A stretch of DNA of 64,000 bases from the NCBI GenBank assembly GCA_032622095.1, contig CP136062.1, positions 154,374,875 through 154,438,874 of the forward strand. Reading direction: 5' to 3'. The DNA is from Siphonodentalium dalli (taxonomy: Eukaryota > Mollusca > Scaphopoda > Gadilida > Siphonodentaliidae). Each line of letters starts with the position of its first letter. Within the stretch, counting starts at the first letter, position 1. Under the pieces are notes generated by a model. That model was not told where the DNA came from, searched no databases, and saw only the letters and a list, made by a program, of their open reading frames with translations. Below are positions 1 through 12,288 of this stretch, one piece after another. A program made the position numbers and the translations under genes.

Positions 1-57
1 CTAGCGAAACTTGTAAATAATAGTCGGGTTGTGGGAACAAGAAGTCATAATGCATAA

Positions 58-2468
58 TTGACTTCAATCAAATTAAGATCTTACCGCGCAGGAAATCTCT
101 GCCTGCGTTGGTCGCTTATTTGGTTATATATCAGAGATTGTGTTTTTCCTCTTCGCTACACGTTTCGTATGCCACACGTTGGACACAAAACTTCTAAACG
201 GTTTGACAGTTTACGTGTTGGCGAAATGATCGCGTGTGTCAGCAACTGGCTGGAACAAATGTGTAAGAAAACTCCCACGTTCAAGTTCTGGCACATGATC
301 GCTCACTATAAGATTCTGATTCTCATATTTGTTAGAGCCCATCGGGAGAGAAACTTCCCATTGTATGTTACTGTATTAGAGGCACTCGTACCATTGTTCT
401 TTGCGTTACCATGTGAACTATTATCGGTGGCTGCCTGTACACATCAGAGACATGAAGGCGCTACCACAAGAGATCAAAGATGAGTTTGAAACTCGGAATC
501 ACTGGACAATCGCAAAGTCGTCACACAGATACTCTGCGATCCCAATAGACCAAGCGCATGAGCAGGAGAATAAAGTGGTGAAAGCATCCGGTGGTGCAGT
601 AGGACTCACTGAGAATCCAGTTGCTTTCAGACGCTGGATGACCGCTGGACCCGAGCTTGCCAGACTTCTGAGACAGTACGAGAACGGATATCTTCATGAC
701 GATGATCCGGAAAACCCCGCTAACTTCGAACACCATGAACAGGGACTTGCAGCACAGAAAACCTTCCAGCGACAGGTTGATAGCCTATCTAACACAACAC
801 GCCAGATGGGAAATCCCTTCCTGGCTGACTTCCCAGAGTTGGTAACTCTTGATAGTCGTAACTGCGCGAATGAGGCGCTTGTGAATACAATCCGTACACT
901 GGAAGACACACAAAATTATCAAGAGTATGTGAATACTGTGCTCGTGGATCGGAGTCACTCCATACATGATACGATCTAAAATAATTCACTACCCCTGTTC
1001 TCAACAAAGCTCAAAGTCAGAACGAAGGGTTGCAAGAAAGTAAAGGTGCTTGAGAACAATGTTGCACTATTCGGCCAGTTATACATCTCTTTACAAAATA
1101 GAGATGGTGACATCAGTGATTCTTTGCACACGAAGTTCAGTCGTATCCTCTATCCATGTCTGAGTTTGGAAAGCTTAATCTGTCTGGTACCAAATGTCAT
1201 CTGTTACAATGTATCGAGGAACCAAACCAGACAGAGGCACCTGTATTATATGACTGCAAAGTTCTGGACGGTGCGGTGACAGTACATGCATTGCCTGTAA
1301 CAAATGTCTCAACATTCCAGTAATATGCTGACAATGTGTTTATACCCCACCTGGAACGTCAGCTGCGTGACACAACGCGAGTTGATGTTGTGTGGGACGA
1401 ATACCGGCCAGATAGCCCGAAGGAGGGAACCAGGGAGAAACGAGGCAAAGGTGTGCGTAGGAAAGTATCAGGTGACACCAAGCTGCCGGGCAACTGGAAT
1501 GACTTCATCCGTGATCCAATCAACAAGAAGGAACTCTTTGAATTCCTGTCGTCAAAAGTTGCGGATTGCAGCATCCCTCCTGAGTGTTCGGTATATATCA
1601 CAGCTGGAGAGCATGTTACATGTGTTGGAACGCAGATCGAAATGTCCAGCTGCAATCAGTAAGAAGCAGACACTAGGATTGTGGTTCACGTGAAGCATGC
1701 TTTGGAGAATGGAGCAAAATCCACCCAGGTGCGAACTGTGGACACAGACGTCGTCGTTGTTCTTATCGGTGTGTTTCATGACCTATCTCAGATAAATGCT
1801 GATCTTGATCTCTGGGTAGCATTTGGAACTGGAAAGAACTACACTCATTACAGCATCAACGCCACTTGTGCCCATCTTGGTGAACAGAAATCATGTTCCT
1901 GCCCGTTTTCCACTCCTTGCCAGGATGTGATACTACATCAGCGTTTGGAGGGAAAGGGAAGAAATCGTTCTGGCAGGCATGGAATGTTTATGAGGAAGTT
2001 ACTGATGCCTTTGTTTATCTTGCCGCACATCCGTTTGAGCATCTTGACTTACATTCTGAATCATTTCAAAGAATCGAGAGACTAGTTGTCGTAGTTTATG
2101 ACAAAACAAGTAACGCCATGAATGTTAACAGTGTCCGGATGGAGCTGTTCAGCCAGAAAAGGCAAGCTGTTGACAAGATACCACCTACTCAGAATGCACT
2201 ACTCCAGCACACTAGGATGGCAGTATACCAGGCTGGCATCTGGACAACATGCATGTTATCTCAACAAACTAATCCTTGTCCAACCGACTATGCGTGGGTG
2301 AAAGTTGGGAACTCATGGGAACCTGTCTGGTCTACCATTCCAGAGGCGTCTAATGCGTGCAGAGAATTCGTGAAATGTGGCTGCAAAAGGGCTTGTACAG
2401 TCTGCAAATGCAGCAAGGCAAATCTGCCTTGCACATCTCTTTGTCGGTGCACATGTTCATCCAAATAG
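58..2468 (+). pseudogene. Broken intronless gene, PIN-like core with Cys-rich tail, invertebrate multi-copy family
   Basis: One homologous protein is spread over three frames. Frame 1 runs from 58 to about 405, frame 2 from 401 to about 1117, frame 1 again to about 1890, and frame 3 from 1893 to 2468. In-frame stops lie at 977-979 (TAA), 1321-1323 (TAA) and 1663-1665 (TAA). Visible blocks are IDQAHEQENKVVKASGG and GLTENP near 545-620, EADTRIVVHV at 1666-1695, a DTDVVVVLIG strand at about 1743-1772, and a GCDTTSAFGGKGKK block near 1920. The acid-rich DTD strand and the GCDTT block suggest a PIN/FEN1-like nuclease fold, which is inference. The tail (2380-2465) is CxCxxxCxxCxC-like, recalling CXC domains. 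I know this protein family as abundant, often intronless, uncharacterised predictions in cnidarians, molluscs and other invertebrates; a mobile origin is likely but unproven. It cannot encode a full protein here. Confidence 0.75.
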
Positions 2469-3284
2469 GATACATCGATTGTGAACTGTCTGGTAGAGAT
2501 ACATTGTATTGAAACACTGTAGATAGAATTCCTAAATACTACCAGTATGTACTTAAGAGTGACAACATGTGTATTTTCTGTTATATTGGCCGCCATCTTG
2601 GAAATGGGTGACCCGCGCAACATGCCATGACCAGCATCTGTTTTAGTGACCCCGGAAACACCCGAATTGACACCTCATTTGTTCATTTCCGATTTTTACA
2701 GCCAAATATATGACATTTCCTTTTTTTCTGGCGGCCATCTTGGATTTTGGCCGCCATCTTGGAAAATCGGAACCGATCAAGTGGGTTCCACGGATAAAAT
2801 CAATAGGTAGGTCGAAAAGAAACTCCATGCCAAATTTGGTACTTTTGTCCGACCGGTAACGTTAAATTTGCTAAGCCACCTGACTAGGTGTAACTATGAT
2901 CACATGGTCAGTGTAAAATGGAGCAGGGAATTCCAGAGTATAGGAAGAATGTCCACGCATAGCTGTCAACAAACGAATGTTTAATATCAAGAAAGTTGTA
3001 TTGTGTACAAACATGTCGAGCATGAATCTATACAAAATAGATGGTGGTTTATAAGCCGAAAAACAGTCCATCGCTAAAAACATATTCACTGTGTTCCAAA
3101 GTATACATGTAACGTTACTGTACAGTCTAATACAACATATGATATATGAATAAAAGAACAATCGGTGCACACATGATATGAACACAGTTTACGAAACTTA
3201 GGTGTGCTTCAAATTTAACACAGGTAAGATCGGTTACAATAATTTTTGGTCAATTAGTGATAACAGTATATGAGTCACACACTT
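2469..3284. other. Spacer with repeated GCCGCCATCTTGG motifs
   Basis: No credible gene. The motif GGCCGCCATCTTGG or a close variant occurs near 2589, 2732 and 2749. Related GGCGGCCAT/GACGCCATCTTGG copies lie near 11611, 13103 and 13258. The rest is AT-rich and unremarkable. Confidence 0.5.
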
Positions 3285-3536
3285 TTACTTTAAACATATT
3301 TTATTTGTTATCGAATAATACAAAAGGGATTGGGGACAAGTTACAAAACTTACTTTGCCCCTCTCCCTGTTTACAATAATATTATTCATACAAAATGTTG
3401 AAGGAGAGATTCAAAATCATATATAGGTTAAACATATTAACATTTACAAATGAGTGGGTTCGGGGTTTGGGGTGGGAGGTGCCAAAACCGATTTGTGACT
3501 AATTTTCTTTGTGTGGCTGTTCTGAAATGCGTTTGA

Positions 3537-5860
3537 TTATCCGACTTCGAATCGTTTAGTCGCTGTTATATATCGATGGACTATTTTGAAGAAAATTTTG
3601 TTTCTTCTATTTGAGATATCGGGAATTCCGAGAAGTAAATCATTGATATGTGTAATTTTCAGTCCTTCTTGGTATAATTTTTGACACATTTCCATTCGTT
3701 CGGTGTGAAATAGGGGACACGCCCAGAGGTAGTGGTAAGTATCTTCGCATGGATTTCCACAATGGCATTGGGGGCTGTCAGAGATATAATTTTGGAACAT
3801 ATCGGAACGTAGGCTGCTGCATTTGTTACGCAATTTGGCATGGGCGACATTAAGCGTTCTACGACCTGTATAGAAGTATGATGGTGGTTTTACTGTAGGA
3901 TCTATTAATTCGAGATAAAATTTGAAGTCTGCGATAGATTCGGCATCTGTTATTTCTGTGGGTATGTCATTCCACGATTTTAAAGTAGCGGGGAAGAATG
4001 ATTTTTTTAAATGCTCGGTGTTACAGAAGTAAGAATAAAATTTTCCCGGTTTTCTCAAGTTATATCCAGAGACTTCAGATGATCTAGGTGTTAGAAGATT
4101 TTGTAGGTATTCGGGGGCATCGTCATTTACTATTTTATACATTGCTTGTAGTTTATGGATCTCTCTTCTCTTGCTCAGTGTTGGCCAGCCAACTTCATTT
4201 AGGAGGTTTATATTGGACACTGATCGCGTGAGGCCACTAACTGTTGGGGCGGCATCGCAATGTAATCGGTCGAGCTTCTCGGTTAGGTATTTGGGAGCAC
4301 AATCCCAGACTACATCGGAGTAATCAAATAGTGGTAGGATAAAAGTTTTATAAATGCTTTCAAGCGATCTTCGGTCAAGCTGATACTTAAATCTTCGGAG
4401 CTGTGCTAAGCGTGAGGCTATTCTGTTTTTTATACCATTTAGGTGATTATTCCATTTTAAGTTAGCTTGGAGTTCCAGACCGAGGTGTTTATGTGTTTCA
4501 ACAAATGAGATTGGATCCTGTTTAAAGGTTAAGTCGGGGGCTTCTCCAGAAGTCCCCGTTAGTGCATAGGACATACTAATTGTTTTAGAAGGATTAAAGT
4601 TTACTAACCAGTTTTCAGACCATTGTGCTATGATTTGGAGGTCACTATTCATGACGCGGCCTAATTCATTTAGGTCATAGTGACTATTTGTTAGACATGT
4701 GTCGTCGGCGTACATTCTCGTAAAAGAAAGTATGTTGTCTGGTAAATCGTTGATATAGACAAGGAAGAGGAAGGGTCCTAAGATTTATCCCTGTGGTACA
4801 CCAGCTGGGATGATTTCGTATTCAGAAAAGGTGTTATTTACTAAGACTCTTTGTTGCCGTTTATGAAGGTAGTCCTCTATCCATCTCAATGTTCTCCCGC
4901 GAACTCCATAATTATATAGCTTATATAACAGTCCCCTGTGCCAAACTCTCTCGAAGGCTTTGGAAATATCACAGAAAACAGAGCATGTATATAGTCCTTT
5001 GTCGAGAGATTGACATAGGTGATTGTAGAGTCTATCAGTTGGTAAGATGTGCCGTGGCCGGTTATGAAACCCGATTGGTTGGAATAAAGTAATTTATTGT
5101 CGTCAAAGAACGGACTTATTTGTTTTAGTACAAGTTTTTCAAACGCTTTCCCAAGACAAGGAAGCAGGGAGATAGGTCGATAGTTTTTTGTGTCGGCTGG
5201 GTCATCTTTTTTGAAAATTGGAACAACGTTAGCCTTTTTCCAGGTAGATGGAAACTTTGCGTTGTTGAAGGATTTATTGAAAATTATTGACAGAGGATAT
5301 GCTATTGATTCAGCTGTTGAATTTAACATTTTCGCACTTATTCCATCATGTCCATGGGCTTTATTCAGTTTGAGCGATGTTAATACAGAAATTATCTCAT
5401 CCTGCGTAAATTCCAATTCCGTTAGTTCTTTTTCACAACGCGATTTGAATGGTGGTAATTTATGGGATGAATCGTTAATCGAAGAATTGGAAATGAAACT
5501 TTTATTCAGCAGGTTGGCTTTGTCCAGATCATCTGTTACGCAGAGTTTTCCGTTTATATCAATCGTGTTGCTCGCGTTGGGGAAAGAGCTTGGAGTAGAT
5601 AGGGGTGGGATACAATTTGTTTTCTTTTTACATAGCAAGAAGTTTATTAATTGCCAAAAATCGCGGGGGGATGATGAGTTTTTAACCCGATTTTCCAGTT
5701 TCTCTTCAAATTTTGCTTTTGCGAACTTTTTCATGTTATTAATTTTGTTTCTGGTATTCTTATACTGTTGCCACGTATCAGGGCGATTGTTTTTTAGCGC
5801 TTTGTTTCGTAATTTTTCTCTTTTGCGGATTTCTTTTCTAATGTCGGAATTAAAAGATAT
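3537..5860 (-). pseudogene. LINE reverse transcriptase, left copy of the duplication
   Basis: It begins at FNSDIRKEIRKREK, lacking the preceding linker, and runs through RT to the natural C-terminus at 3537. MYADD lies at 4715 and the HCGNPCEDTYHYLWACP block at about 3730-3790. It shares the frameshift (near 5030) with the right copy but has its own stop, TAA at 4785-4787 inside the VPQG-ILGP motif. It retains the Gln codon that is TAA in the right copy. The last 10 residues (TATKRFEVG and stop) are missing from the right copy. Confidence 0.85.
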
Positions 5861-8151
5861 ATATCGATGGACTATTTTGAAGAAAATTTTGTTTCTTCTA
5901 TTTGAGATATCGGGAATTCCGAGAAGTAAATCATTGATATGTGTAATTTTCAGTCCTTCTTGGTATAATTTTTGACACATTTCCATTCGTTCGGTGTGAA
6001 ATAGGGGACACGCCCAGAGGTAGTGGTAAGTATCTTCGCATGGATTTCCACAATGGCATTGGGGGCTGTCAGAGATATAATTTTGGAACATATCGGAACG
6101 TAGGCTGCTGCATTTGTTACGCAATTTGGCATGGGCGACATTAAGCGTTCTACGACCTGTATAGAAGTATGATGGTGGTTTTACTGTAGGATCTATTAAT
6201 TCGAGATAAAATTTGAAGTCTGCGATAGATTCGGCATCTGTTATTTATGTGGGTATGTCATTCCACGATTTTAAAGTAGCGGGGAAGAATGATTTTTTTA
6301 AATGCTCGGTGTTACAGAAGTAAGAATAAAATTGTCCCGGTTTTCTCAAGTTATATCCAGAGACTTCAGATGATCTAGGTGTTAGAAGATTTTGTAGGTA
6401 TTCGGGGGCATCGTCATTTACTATTTTATACATTGCTTGTAGTTTATGGATCTCTCTTCTCTTGCTCAGTGTTGGCCAGCCAACTTCATTTAGGAGGTTT
6501 ATATTGGACACTGATCGCGTGAGGCCACTAACTGTTGGGGCGGCATCGCAATGTAATCGGTCGAGCTTCTCGGTTAGGTATTTGGGGGCACAATCCCAGA
6601 CTACATCGGAGTAATCAAATAGTGGTAGGATAAAAGTTTTATAAATGCTTTCAAGCGATCTTCGGTCAAGCTGATACTTAAATCTTCGGAGCTGTGCTAA
6701 GCGTGAGGCTATTCTGTTTTTTATACCATTTAGGTGATTATTCCATTTTAAGTTAGCTTGGAGTTCCAGACCGAGGTGTTTATGTGTTTCAACAAATGAG
6801 ATTGGATCCTGTTTAAAGGTTAAGTCGGGGGCTTCTCCAGAAGTCCCCGTTAGTGCATAGGACATACTAATTGTTTTAGAAGGATTAAAGTTTACTAACC
6901 AGTTTTCAGACCATTGTGCTATGATTTGGAGGTCACTATTCATGACGCGGCCTAATTCATTTAGGTCATAGTGACTATTTGTTAGACATGTGTCGTCGGC
7001 GTACATTCTCGTAAAAGAAAGTATGTTGTCTGGTAAATCGTTGATATAGACAAGGAAAAGGAAGGGTCCTAAGATTGATCCCTGTGGTACACCAGCTGGG
7101 ATGATCTCGTATTCAGAAAAGGTGTTATTTACTAAGACTCTTTATTGCCGTTTATGAAGGTAGTCCTCTATCCATCTCAATGTTCTCCCGCGAACTCCAT
7201 AATTATATAGCTTATATAACAGTCCCCTGTGCCAAACTCTCTCGAAGGCTTTGGAAATATCACAGAAAACAGAGCATGTATATAGTCCTTTGTCGAGAGA
7301 TTGACATAGGTGATTGTAGAGTCTATCAGTTGGTAAGATGTGCCGTGGCCGGTTATGAAACCCGATTGGTTGGAATAAAGTAATTTATTGTCGTCAAAGA
7401 ACGGACTTATTTGTTTTAGTACAAGTTTTTCAAACGCTTTCCCAAGACAAGGAAGCAGGGAGATAGGTCGATAGTTTTTTGTGTCGGCTGGGTCATCTTT
7501 TTTGAAAATTGGAACAACGTTAGCCTTTTTCCAGGTAGATGGAAACTTTGCGTTGTTGAAGGATTTATTGAAAATTATTGACAGAGGATATGCTATTGAT
7601 TCAGCTGTTGAATTTAACATTTTCGCACTTATTCCATCATGTCCATGGGCTTTATTCAGTTTGAGCGATGTTAATACAGAAATTATCTCATCCTGCGTAA
7701 ATTCCAATTCCGTTAGTTCTTTTTCACAACGCGATTTGAATGGTGGTAATTTATGGGATGAATCGTTAATCGAAGAATTGGAAATGAAACTTTTATTCAG
7801 CAGGTTGGCTTTGTCCAGATCATCTGTTACGTAGAGTTTTCCGTTTATATCAATCGTGTTGCTCGTGTTGGGGAAAGAGCTTGGAGTAGATAGGGGTGGG
7901 ATACAATTTGTTTTCTTTTTACATAGCAAGAAGTTTATTAATTGCCAAAAATCGCGGGGGGATGATGAGTTTTTAACCCGATTTTCCAGTTTCTCTTCAA
8001 ATTTTGCTTTTGCGAACTTTTTCATGTTATTAATTTTGTTTCTGGTATTCTTATACTGTTGCCACGTATCAGGGCGAATGTTTTTTAGCGCTTTGTTTCG
8101 TAATTTTTCTCTTTTGCGCATTTCTTTTCTAATGTCGGAATTAAACCAAAT
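3570..8151 (-). repeat. Two 2,291-bp tandem copies of LINE sequence
   Basis: Copy one is 3570-5860 and copy two 5861-8151. Matching landmarks are exactly 2,291 bp apart: 3570/5861, 4886/7177 and 5190/7481. No indels were seen across the copies, only scattered substitutions. That implies a recent duplication or, alternatively, an assembly artefact. The breakpoint joins a ttaaa stretch to atatatcgatgg with little microhomology. Confidence 0.9.
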
Positions 8152-8406
8152 TTTGTCTTTTGGGCGTATTGTCACTTTTGACTGTGGGATTGTTTGATTC
8201 ATGATGGAGAGAAATGTCTCCTGAAAATTGTTAACTATAGTATCTATGTCTGGTGCAGATAGGAAATCATCCCAGTTTGTGTTACTAAGCAGGCTATTTG
8301 CTCTTTCAAAATTTGCTCTAGTATAATTCCAAACCGTTCTCTGGAAAGAGGTGGTGGGGGAGTAATCGTATTCTAATGTTACATAAACACCACGGTGGTC
8401 TGAGAC
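5861..8406 (-). pseudogene. LINE reverse transcriptase, right copy of the duplication
   Basis: From the endonuclease stop it reads through the linker (MNQTIPQSK at 8202) and the finger/palm blocks: KNYRPISLLP, then GVPQGSILGP, and MYADD at 7006 with catalytic Asp-Asp. The C-terminal HCGNPCEDTYHYLWACP block follows at about 6030-6080. Defects are a frameshift near 7321 between GFITGHGTSYQLID and the FCDISKAF block, TAA at 7142-7144 and TAA at 6245-6247. Its last codons (KIVHRYI) run directly into the start of the left copy at 5860/5861, giving a fused frame. That junction is the breakpoint of the tandem duplication. Confidence 0.85.
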
Positions 8407-9216
8407 TCATGGGTTAATGACGTCGGTGTCAAGAACGCGGAAGGTATTGCTGATTACAATTGGATCAAGAAGTGTGCTCGATGTATTTGTGATCCTAGTA
8501 GGGGCTGTTATCACATTTTTAATACTATAAAAACCTATAATTTCTTTAAGTTTGGAAGAGCTATCTAGAAGGTTAGAATTAAAGTCACCTCTAATGATAA
8601 CATTTCCGGTTATTTCTAGAGCATCTGCTATTGAGTTATCAAGGTACTCCCAATAGTTTGGATCACAGTATTGTTCTGATCTATAGGACATTCCTAAGAG
8701 AATGTGAGTTTTCTTCGAGAAAATATCAAACCATAATATCGAGGAATCGAATTCTAAATCGTGTCTTCGTCTATGGACTATGTGATTTGCAAACATTACG
8801 CATATTCCCCCTCCTTTGGAATCGCGATCCTTGCGGACAGGTGGGTAGTAGCCAGGAATAATTAATTTATCGGATGAATATGAAGGGTCAAGATGGGTCT
8901 CACTAAAACACAGGATGTCATACTCGTCAATGATATCAACTATCTTTTCGAGCTTATTGCGAATACTTCGGATATTGTAATGAAATATATAGATTGAATG
9001 ACTATTTACAGGTAAGGTATTAGGGCCTGGGTTCTTTTCAATGTCGCCGGATAACATAAGGATTAGACAGATCAGAATCAAACATATCTTCAGATTGAAT
9101 ATTCGGAAGTTGCATTTTAAGGGTCCAACATTTTTTGCCGCCTGACATTTTTTAGTTTTCTTCCTCAAGTCGAAGACTCCAATCGCTGCCCTATACTGCT
9201 GTGTCGAACAAGTCAT
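8407..9216 (-). pseudogene. LINE endonuclease region with signal-anchor and 2A-like leader
   Basis: This 269-codon frame opens with a basic leader, then a hydrophobic run at residues 44-55, then the 2A-like DIEKNPGP at residues 58-65. The APE endonuclease follows. Visible catalytic motifs are Asn81 in HYNIRSIRNK, Glu106 in LCFSETHLD, the YR at 178-179, and GDFN at 210-213. The frame ends at a TGA (8407-8409). Directly after it, in the same frame, comes VSDHRG, which is the expected SDH motif of the endonuclease. The stop is therefore a nonsense mutation inside the domain. In this family the endonuclease nicks target DNA to prime reverse transcription. The ATG at 9216 is the first in-frame Met; it leaves a 65-residue leader that 2A would separate from the enzyme. 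Confidence 0.82.
9022..9045 (-). other. 2A-like ribosome-skipping motif (DIEKNPGP)
   Basis: The codons read DIEKNPGP, matching the D-x-E-x-N-P-G-P consensus of 2A peptides, preceded by a Leu/Ile-rich segment and SG. Known 2A peptides cause the ribosome to skip the last Gly-Pro bond. Such motifs upstream of the endonuclease are known in CR1-type and related LINEs of marine invertebrates. Every consensus position is intact here although the element is dead. Confidence 0.85.
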
Positions 9217-11019
9217 AACAGTGTTTTAGTCTGTGATTCGATGTGAGTATATATATAGGGGAGCGATTGAGTCCTGGTCCTGTGGAAGATCCGTCGTATA
9301 TATAGAGCTGATTTGGTGTTGGCACCTGATACCCGCAGGTTACATTGCTATGTGGGGGGGGGGGGAATAGTTCGGTGTAAATGTGGTCGGTTGATGGAAC
9401 CCCTGGAATGTACAAAACATGCAAACAACATGATACGATATGTGCATAGATGAAAACATGAAAATGACAGTAACAAAAATGAGGAAATGGTGATATGAAA
9501 TAATGATGGTTTGGTGATGGGGTTCCATCGTGGGTCGGCTGGCGCGGTTTTTGGTTCGAGACGGCGGGGGGGGGGGTGCTTCAAGTTATTTACGATGTTC
9601 AGCAGGACAAGCATGCAGCGATTTTTGAGGGGAGAGAGAGGGAGAGAGCTGTCGTTATTTAGGTCCTTGGTTCGTTGTGGGAAACTAATAGGTTGGTACC
9701 CAGACGCTGTACCAACTGTGGGAGTGTAGCCTTCTACTAGCATCGCTGAAAATCTCAAAGAAATCGAGTCACACACTACCCGGGTAAACTTGAAACCACT
9801 CGTCATTGTAGTAATACGATATTTATATTCCCGAAGAGATTATGTTTGCAATAAATATGATACATTGAAAGTGGTTGATATAATGACAATCGAGTAAAGG
9901 TCTACACAAGTGGACATGAACCTGAAAGTGTGTCGAAATCATAGGATTATGACAAAGCGTTGACTATTGTGATATCGGTTCGCCGTGTGAGGACTAAGAT
10001 GTATGACGCACGTTTTGACAAAATGTCCTGGTATTTCAAAATGGATTTTCTCACAATTTGTCAGGAATTGCTATGTGAAATTTGGTACAAGCGATTACTG
10101 TGACACAATATTTAAGAACCATCGACCCGCTGGAAATTACAACTTCATTTACTTACTTTAATGGCATAACAAATATTTTTATTTCTCTGTTTTTCGATTA
10201 AGCACTTCTGTCAAAAAATTTGTTTAAGCTGACCACCATATCTCTTAACACTGTGGCCTAATTCCAGGTTGATTGCCCCCTGCTTGAGTTATCATTGGGG
10301 TGGAATATGTGTGACTGGTTTATTTAATAAATACTTGAATTATTAATTTCCTCTGTAATAGTTTATTAGATTTTAAAACAGAAATGAACTTGAAAGTGTC
10401 GTTAAATAATTGGAATATTGTTTTGATACAATATTAAAATTCAGAGAAAATAGCTTGACCTTGACCTCCGTTTTACTTTCGCTTACAAAATTTACTGCCA
10501 TTCGCAGACACGTCTTGTTTCTGGAATTCGTTTGATGAATAAAGTTGAAAAATTGGGCACAAACACTTCGGATGGAATAAAAAAGGATTGGATTGCTTCA
10601 GTACAACAATATACTGTAAACTAAGAGTGTTCATTGCGTGGTAGCATATTCCAGTTGTAAAGCGCCGACTGAAATAATTTAAAGAAAATTGTCTGCTAAG
10701 AAATCGGTTTGGTAGCAGAATGAAAATTAGTTTTAAACAAAATGTACGATGTACCGTGTTATGCATGCCATAATCTTTTTGTTTTTTTGTCCGACTATTG
10801 GATGTATAGTCTAAACAGAAAACCCGAATTTCAAAGACGTAAATCATTTGGTTTGACTGGCTTTGCAGTAACCGATAAATCATTCAGACGGATCTGTTTT
10901 AATGATATGTGTACCTCTAAAGATATTTAACAACAGATTTGTATATTATCAATACGTATTTTAACTACTATATGTGGTTAACCAATATGTTGCTTTCCTC
11001 GTGGCATGGCTTGGAGTCA
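9217..11019. other. No gene seen; possible LINE 5' UTR at the start
   Basis: 9217-9830 may be LINE 5' UTR; it holds G-runs at 9354-9365 and 9566-9577. From 9840 to 11019 the sequence is AT-rich with stops in all frames and no recognisable domain, repeat or splice pair. Confidence 0.4.
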
Positions 11020-11260
11020 CGGCCATTGTGGAGCTCCGTGGTCCAGTGGTCGGCGTGTAGGACTTGTATTCGCTGTAAACACACCGATATGGGTTCGCAA
11101 CGCGCCGCCGGTCATTGAGTCTCCACACAGCAGTGGCTTGGCCGCTTTGAGCGGCGTGCAATTGTCGGAATGCTCGCTGTTTCAAAACTCGCGCCAAGTT
11201 GTGACCCTTGAGCAAGGTCGCTCGTACTGCATTGACTTCGCATCACTCATGCGTTAAACG
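11020..11260 (+). mobile_element. Probable tRNA-derived SINE head (Glu/Asp-tRNA-like promoter)
   Basis: TGGTCCAGTGGTCGG at 11039-11053 fits a Pol III A box in the style of tRNA-Glu/Asp. GGGTTCGCAAC at 11091-11101 fits a B box. The spacing is close to that in tRNA genes. The sequence between does not fold into a clean tRNA that I can see, so a SINE head is more likely than a functional tRNA. The 3' end is not defined; the listed end is a guess. Confidence 0.45.
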
Positions 11261-12288
11261 TCATACTGATGAGTATCAGAGAATGTTCTGATCAAACTAG
11301 AACAGCGCCTGCAATGGCTGCAGCCGGTTCATTGGTTGGCTTGTACAAATGACTGGGGTAATATTGTACCAAGCGTGTTAGAGCAAGTAATTGGTTAATC
11401 GCTATATAAAATTGGTCATTAGGCTATTTATTATTATTACATTATTATTTTTATTTTGACAGCCATTTGATGTCCGCAATTGTATAATTTTCTGTCCGTG
11501 TCATTCTATTCACTTCCATACCTCAATATCACACAAACTGGCATAACTGCGTAATTACTATGCCAGAATATATCATACAATGACCTATTTCGAGAACTGG
11601 TGTCCATGTTGGACGCCATCTTGGATAACACAGTTTCCACAAAGCGGATTTTAGCGGATTTCAGATATGTTATACTAAGAATTCTCCTGCGTCTTTTGAC
11701 ACCAAAATCTCTTCTTTACCAATTTATTCCGGGTTAACCCATCATTTCGCCTACCACGACCATACTATATATAGGTGATTCATAGCTTTTTACGAAGTGT
11801 AGGCTTCAGTTATTTGTTTATAAACATCGCAAACCTTCGTGTAAATCGTATGGCGATTGTATTGATTCTTACGGGCGCTAATTGTGTGAATGTAGAGGTT
11901 TTTTTATTCTAATAAGTTAAACAGGCGATCGTATGTTGTTTCTTGGACTTATATATATATATTATTTGAACATTTCCCACCAACGAAAATAAATCCTTCG
12001 GCACTTGTGTTATACTTTTGCCTGTCTGTCGTTAATTTATATATCCTATGCATCCACCCAAATAATAGGAAATCCATTCAGCAACAAAATTATGTTAATG
12101 TTAAAATTACGCAGTCACTGATAAGAATAGACGCTCAAACTGAATTATGGGTCATTTCTTAGTCTGAAGGCAGCCAAAACATTTTGTAACCCAATTTGAA
12201 AGTAGAGCTAGATCGCATTCAACATTTGTTTCGAAATAATGCCTTTATATATATGTACATATATATATCTGAAGTTTAATATCGTCCC
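11261..12288. other. No gene seen; probable 3' UTR and flank of the minus-strand gene
   Basis: This lies downstream of the terminal exon on the minus strand. A minus-strand AATAAA is present near 11904-11909. GACGCCATCTTGG occurs near 11611. Otherwise AT-rich with short AT runs near 11949 and 12247. Confidence 0.35.

Larger units (their letters stand above)
3285..9216 (-). mobile_element. CR1-like non-LTR retrotransposon (LINE) with internal tandem duplication, inactive
   Basis: On the minus strand the order is APE-type endonuclease, reverse transcriptase, then a C-terminal Cys/His block (CHCGNPCEDTYHYLWACP), followed by a 3' UTR with AATAAA near 3301-3306. This is the plan of APE-class LINEs of the CR1/L2/Jockey group. 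The central 2.3 kb is present twice in tandem, so the element holds two reverse transcriptases and one endonuclease. Stops at 8407-8409, 7142-7144, 6245-6247 and 4785-4787, and a frameshift shared by both copies near 7321 and 5030, make it unable to move itself. The true 5' end is not visible; the 5' UTR may run on towards 9830. Clade assignment is by motif and remains open. Confidence 0.88.

Noticed and set aside
4889-8197. Plus-strand frames of 60-260 codons antisense to the LINE
   Set aside because: They mirror the reverse transcriptase on the other strand and have no independent motif.
11031-11110. Functional tRNA gene
   Set aside because: A and B boxes fit, but the acceptor and anticodon stems do not pair convincingly. 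A SINE head is a better reading.
11268-11300. Hammerhead ribozyme core (CTGATGAG)
   Set aside because: A CTGATGAG box is present, but the matching GAAA and cleavage-site strands do not form the required three helices.
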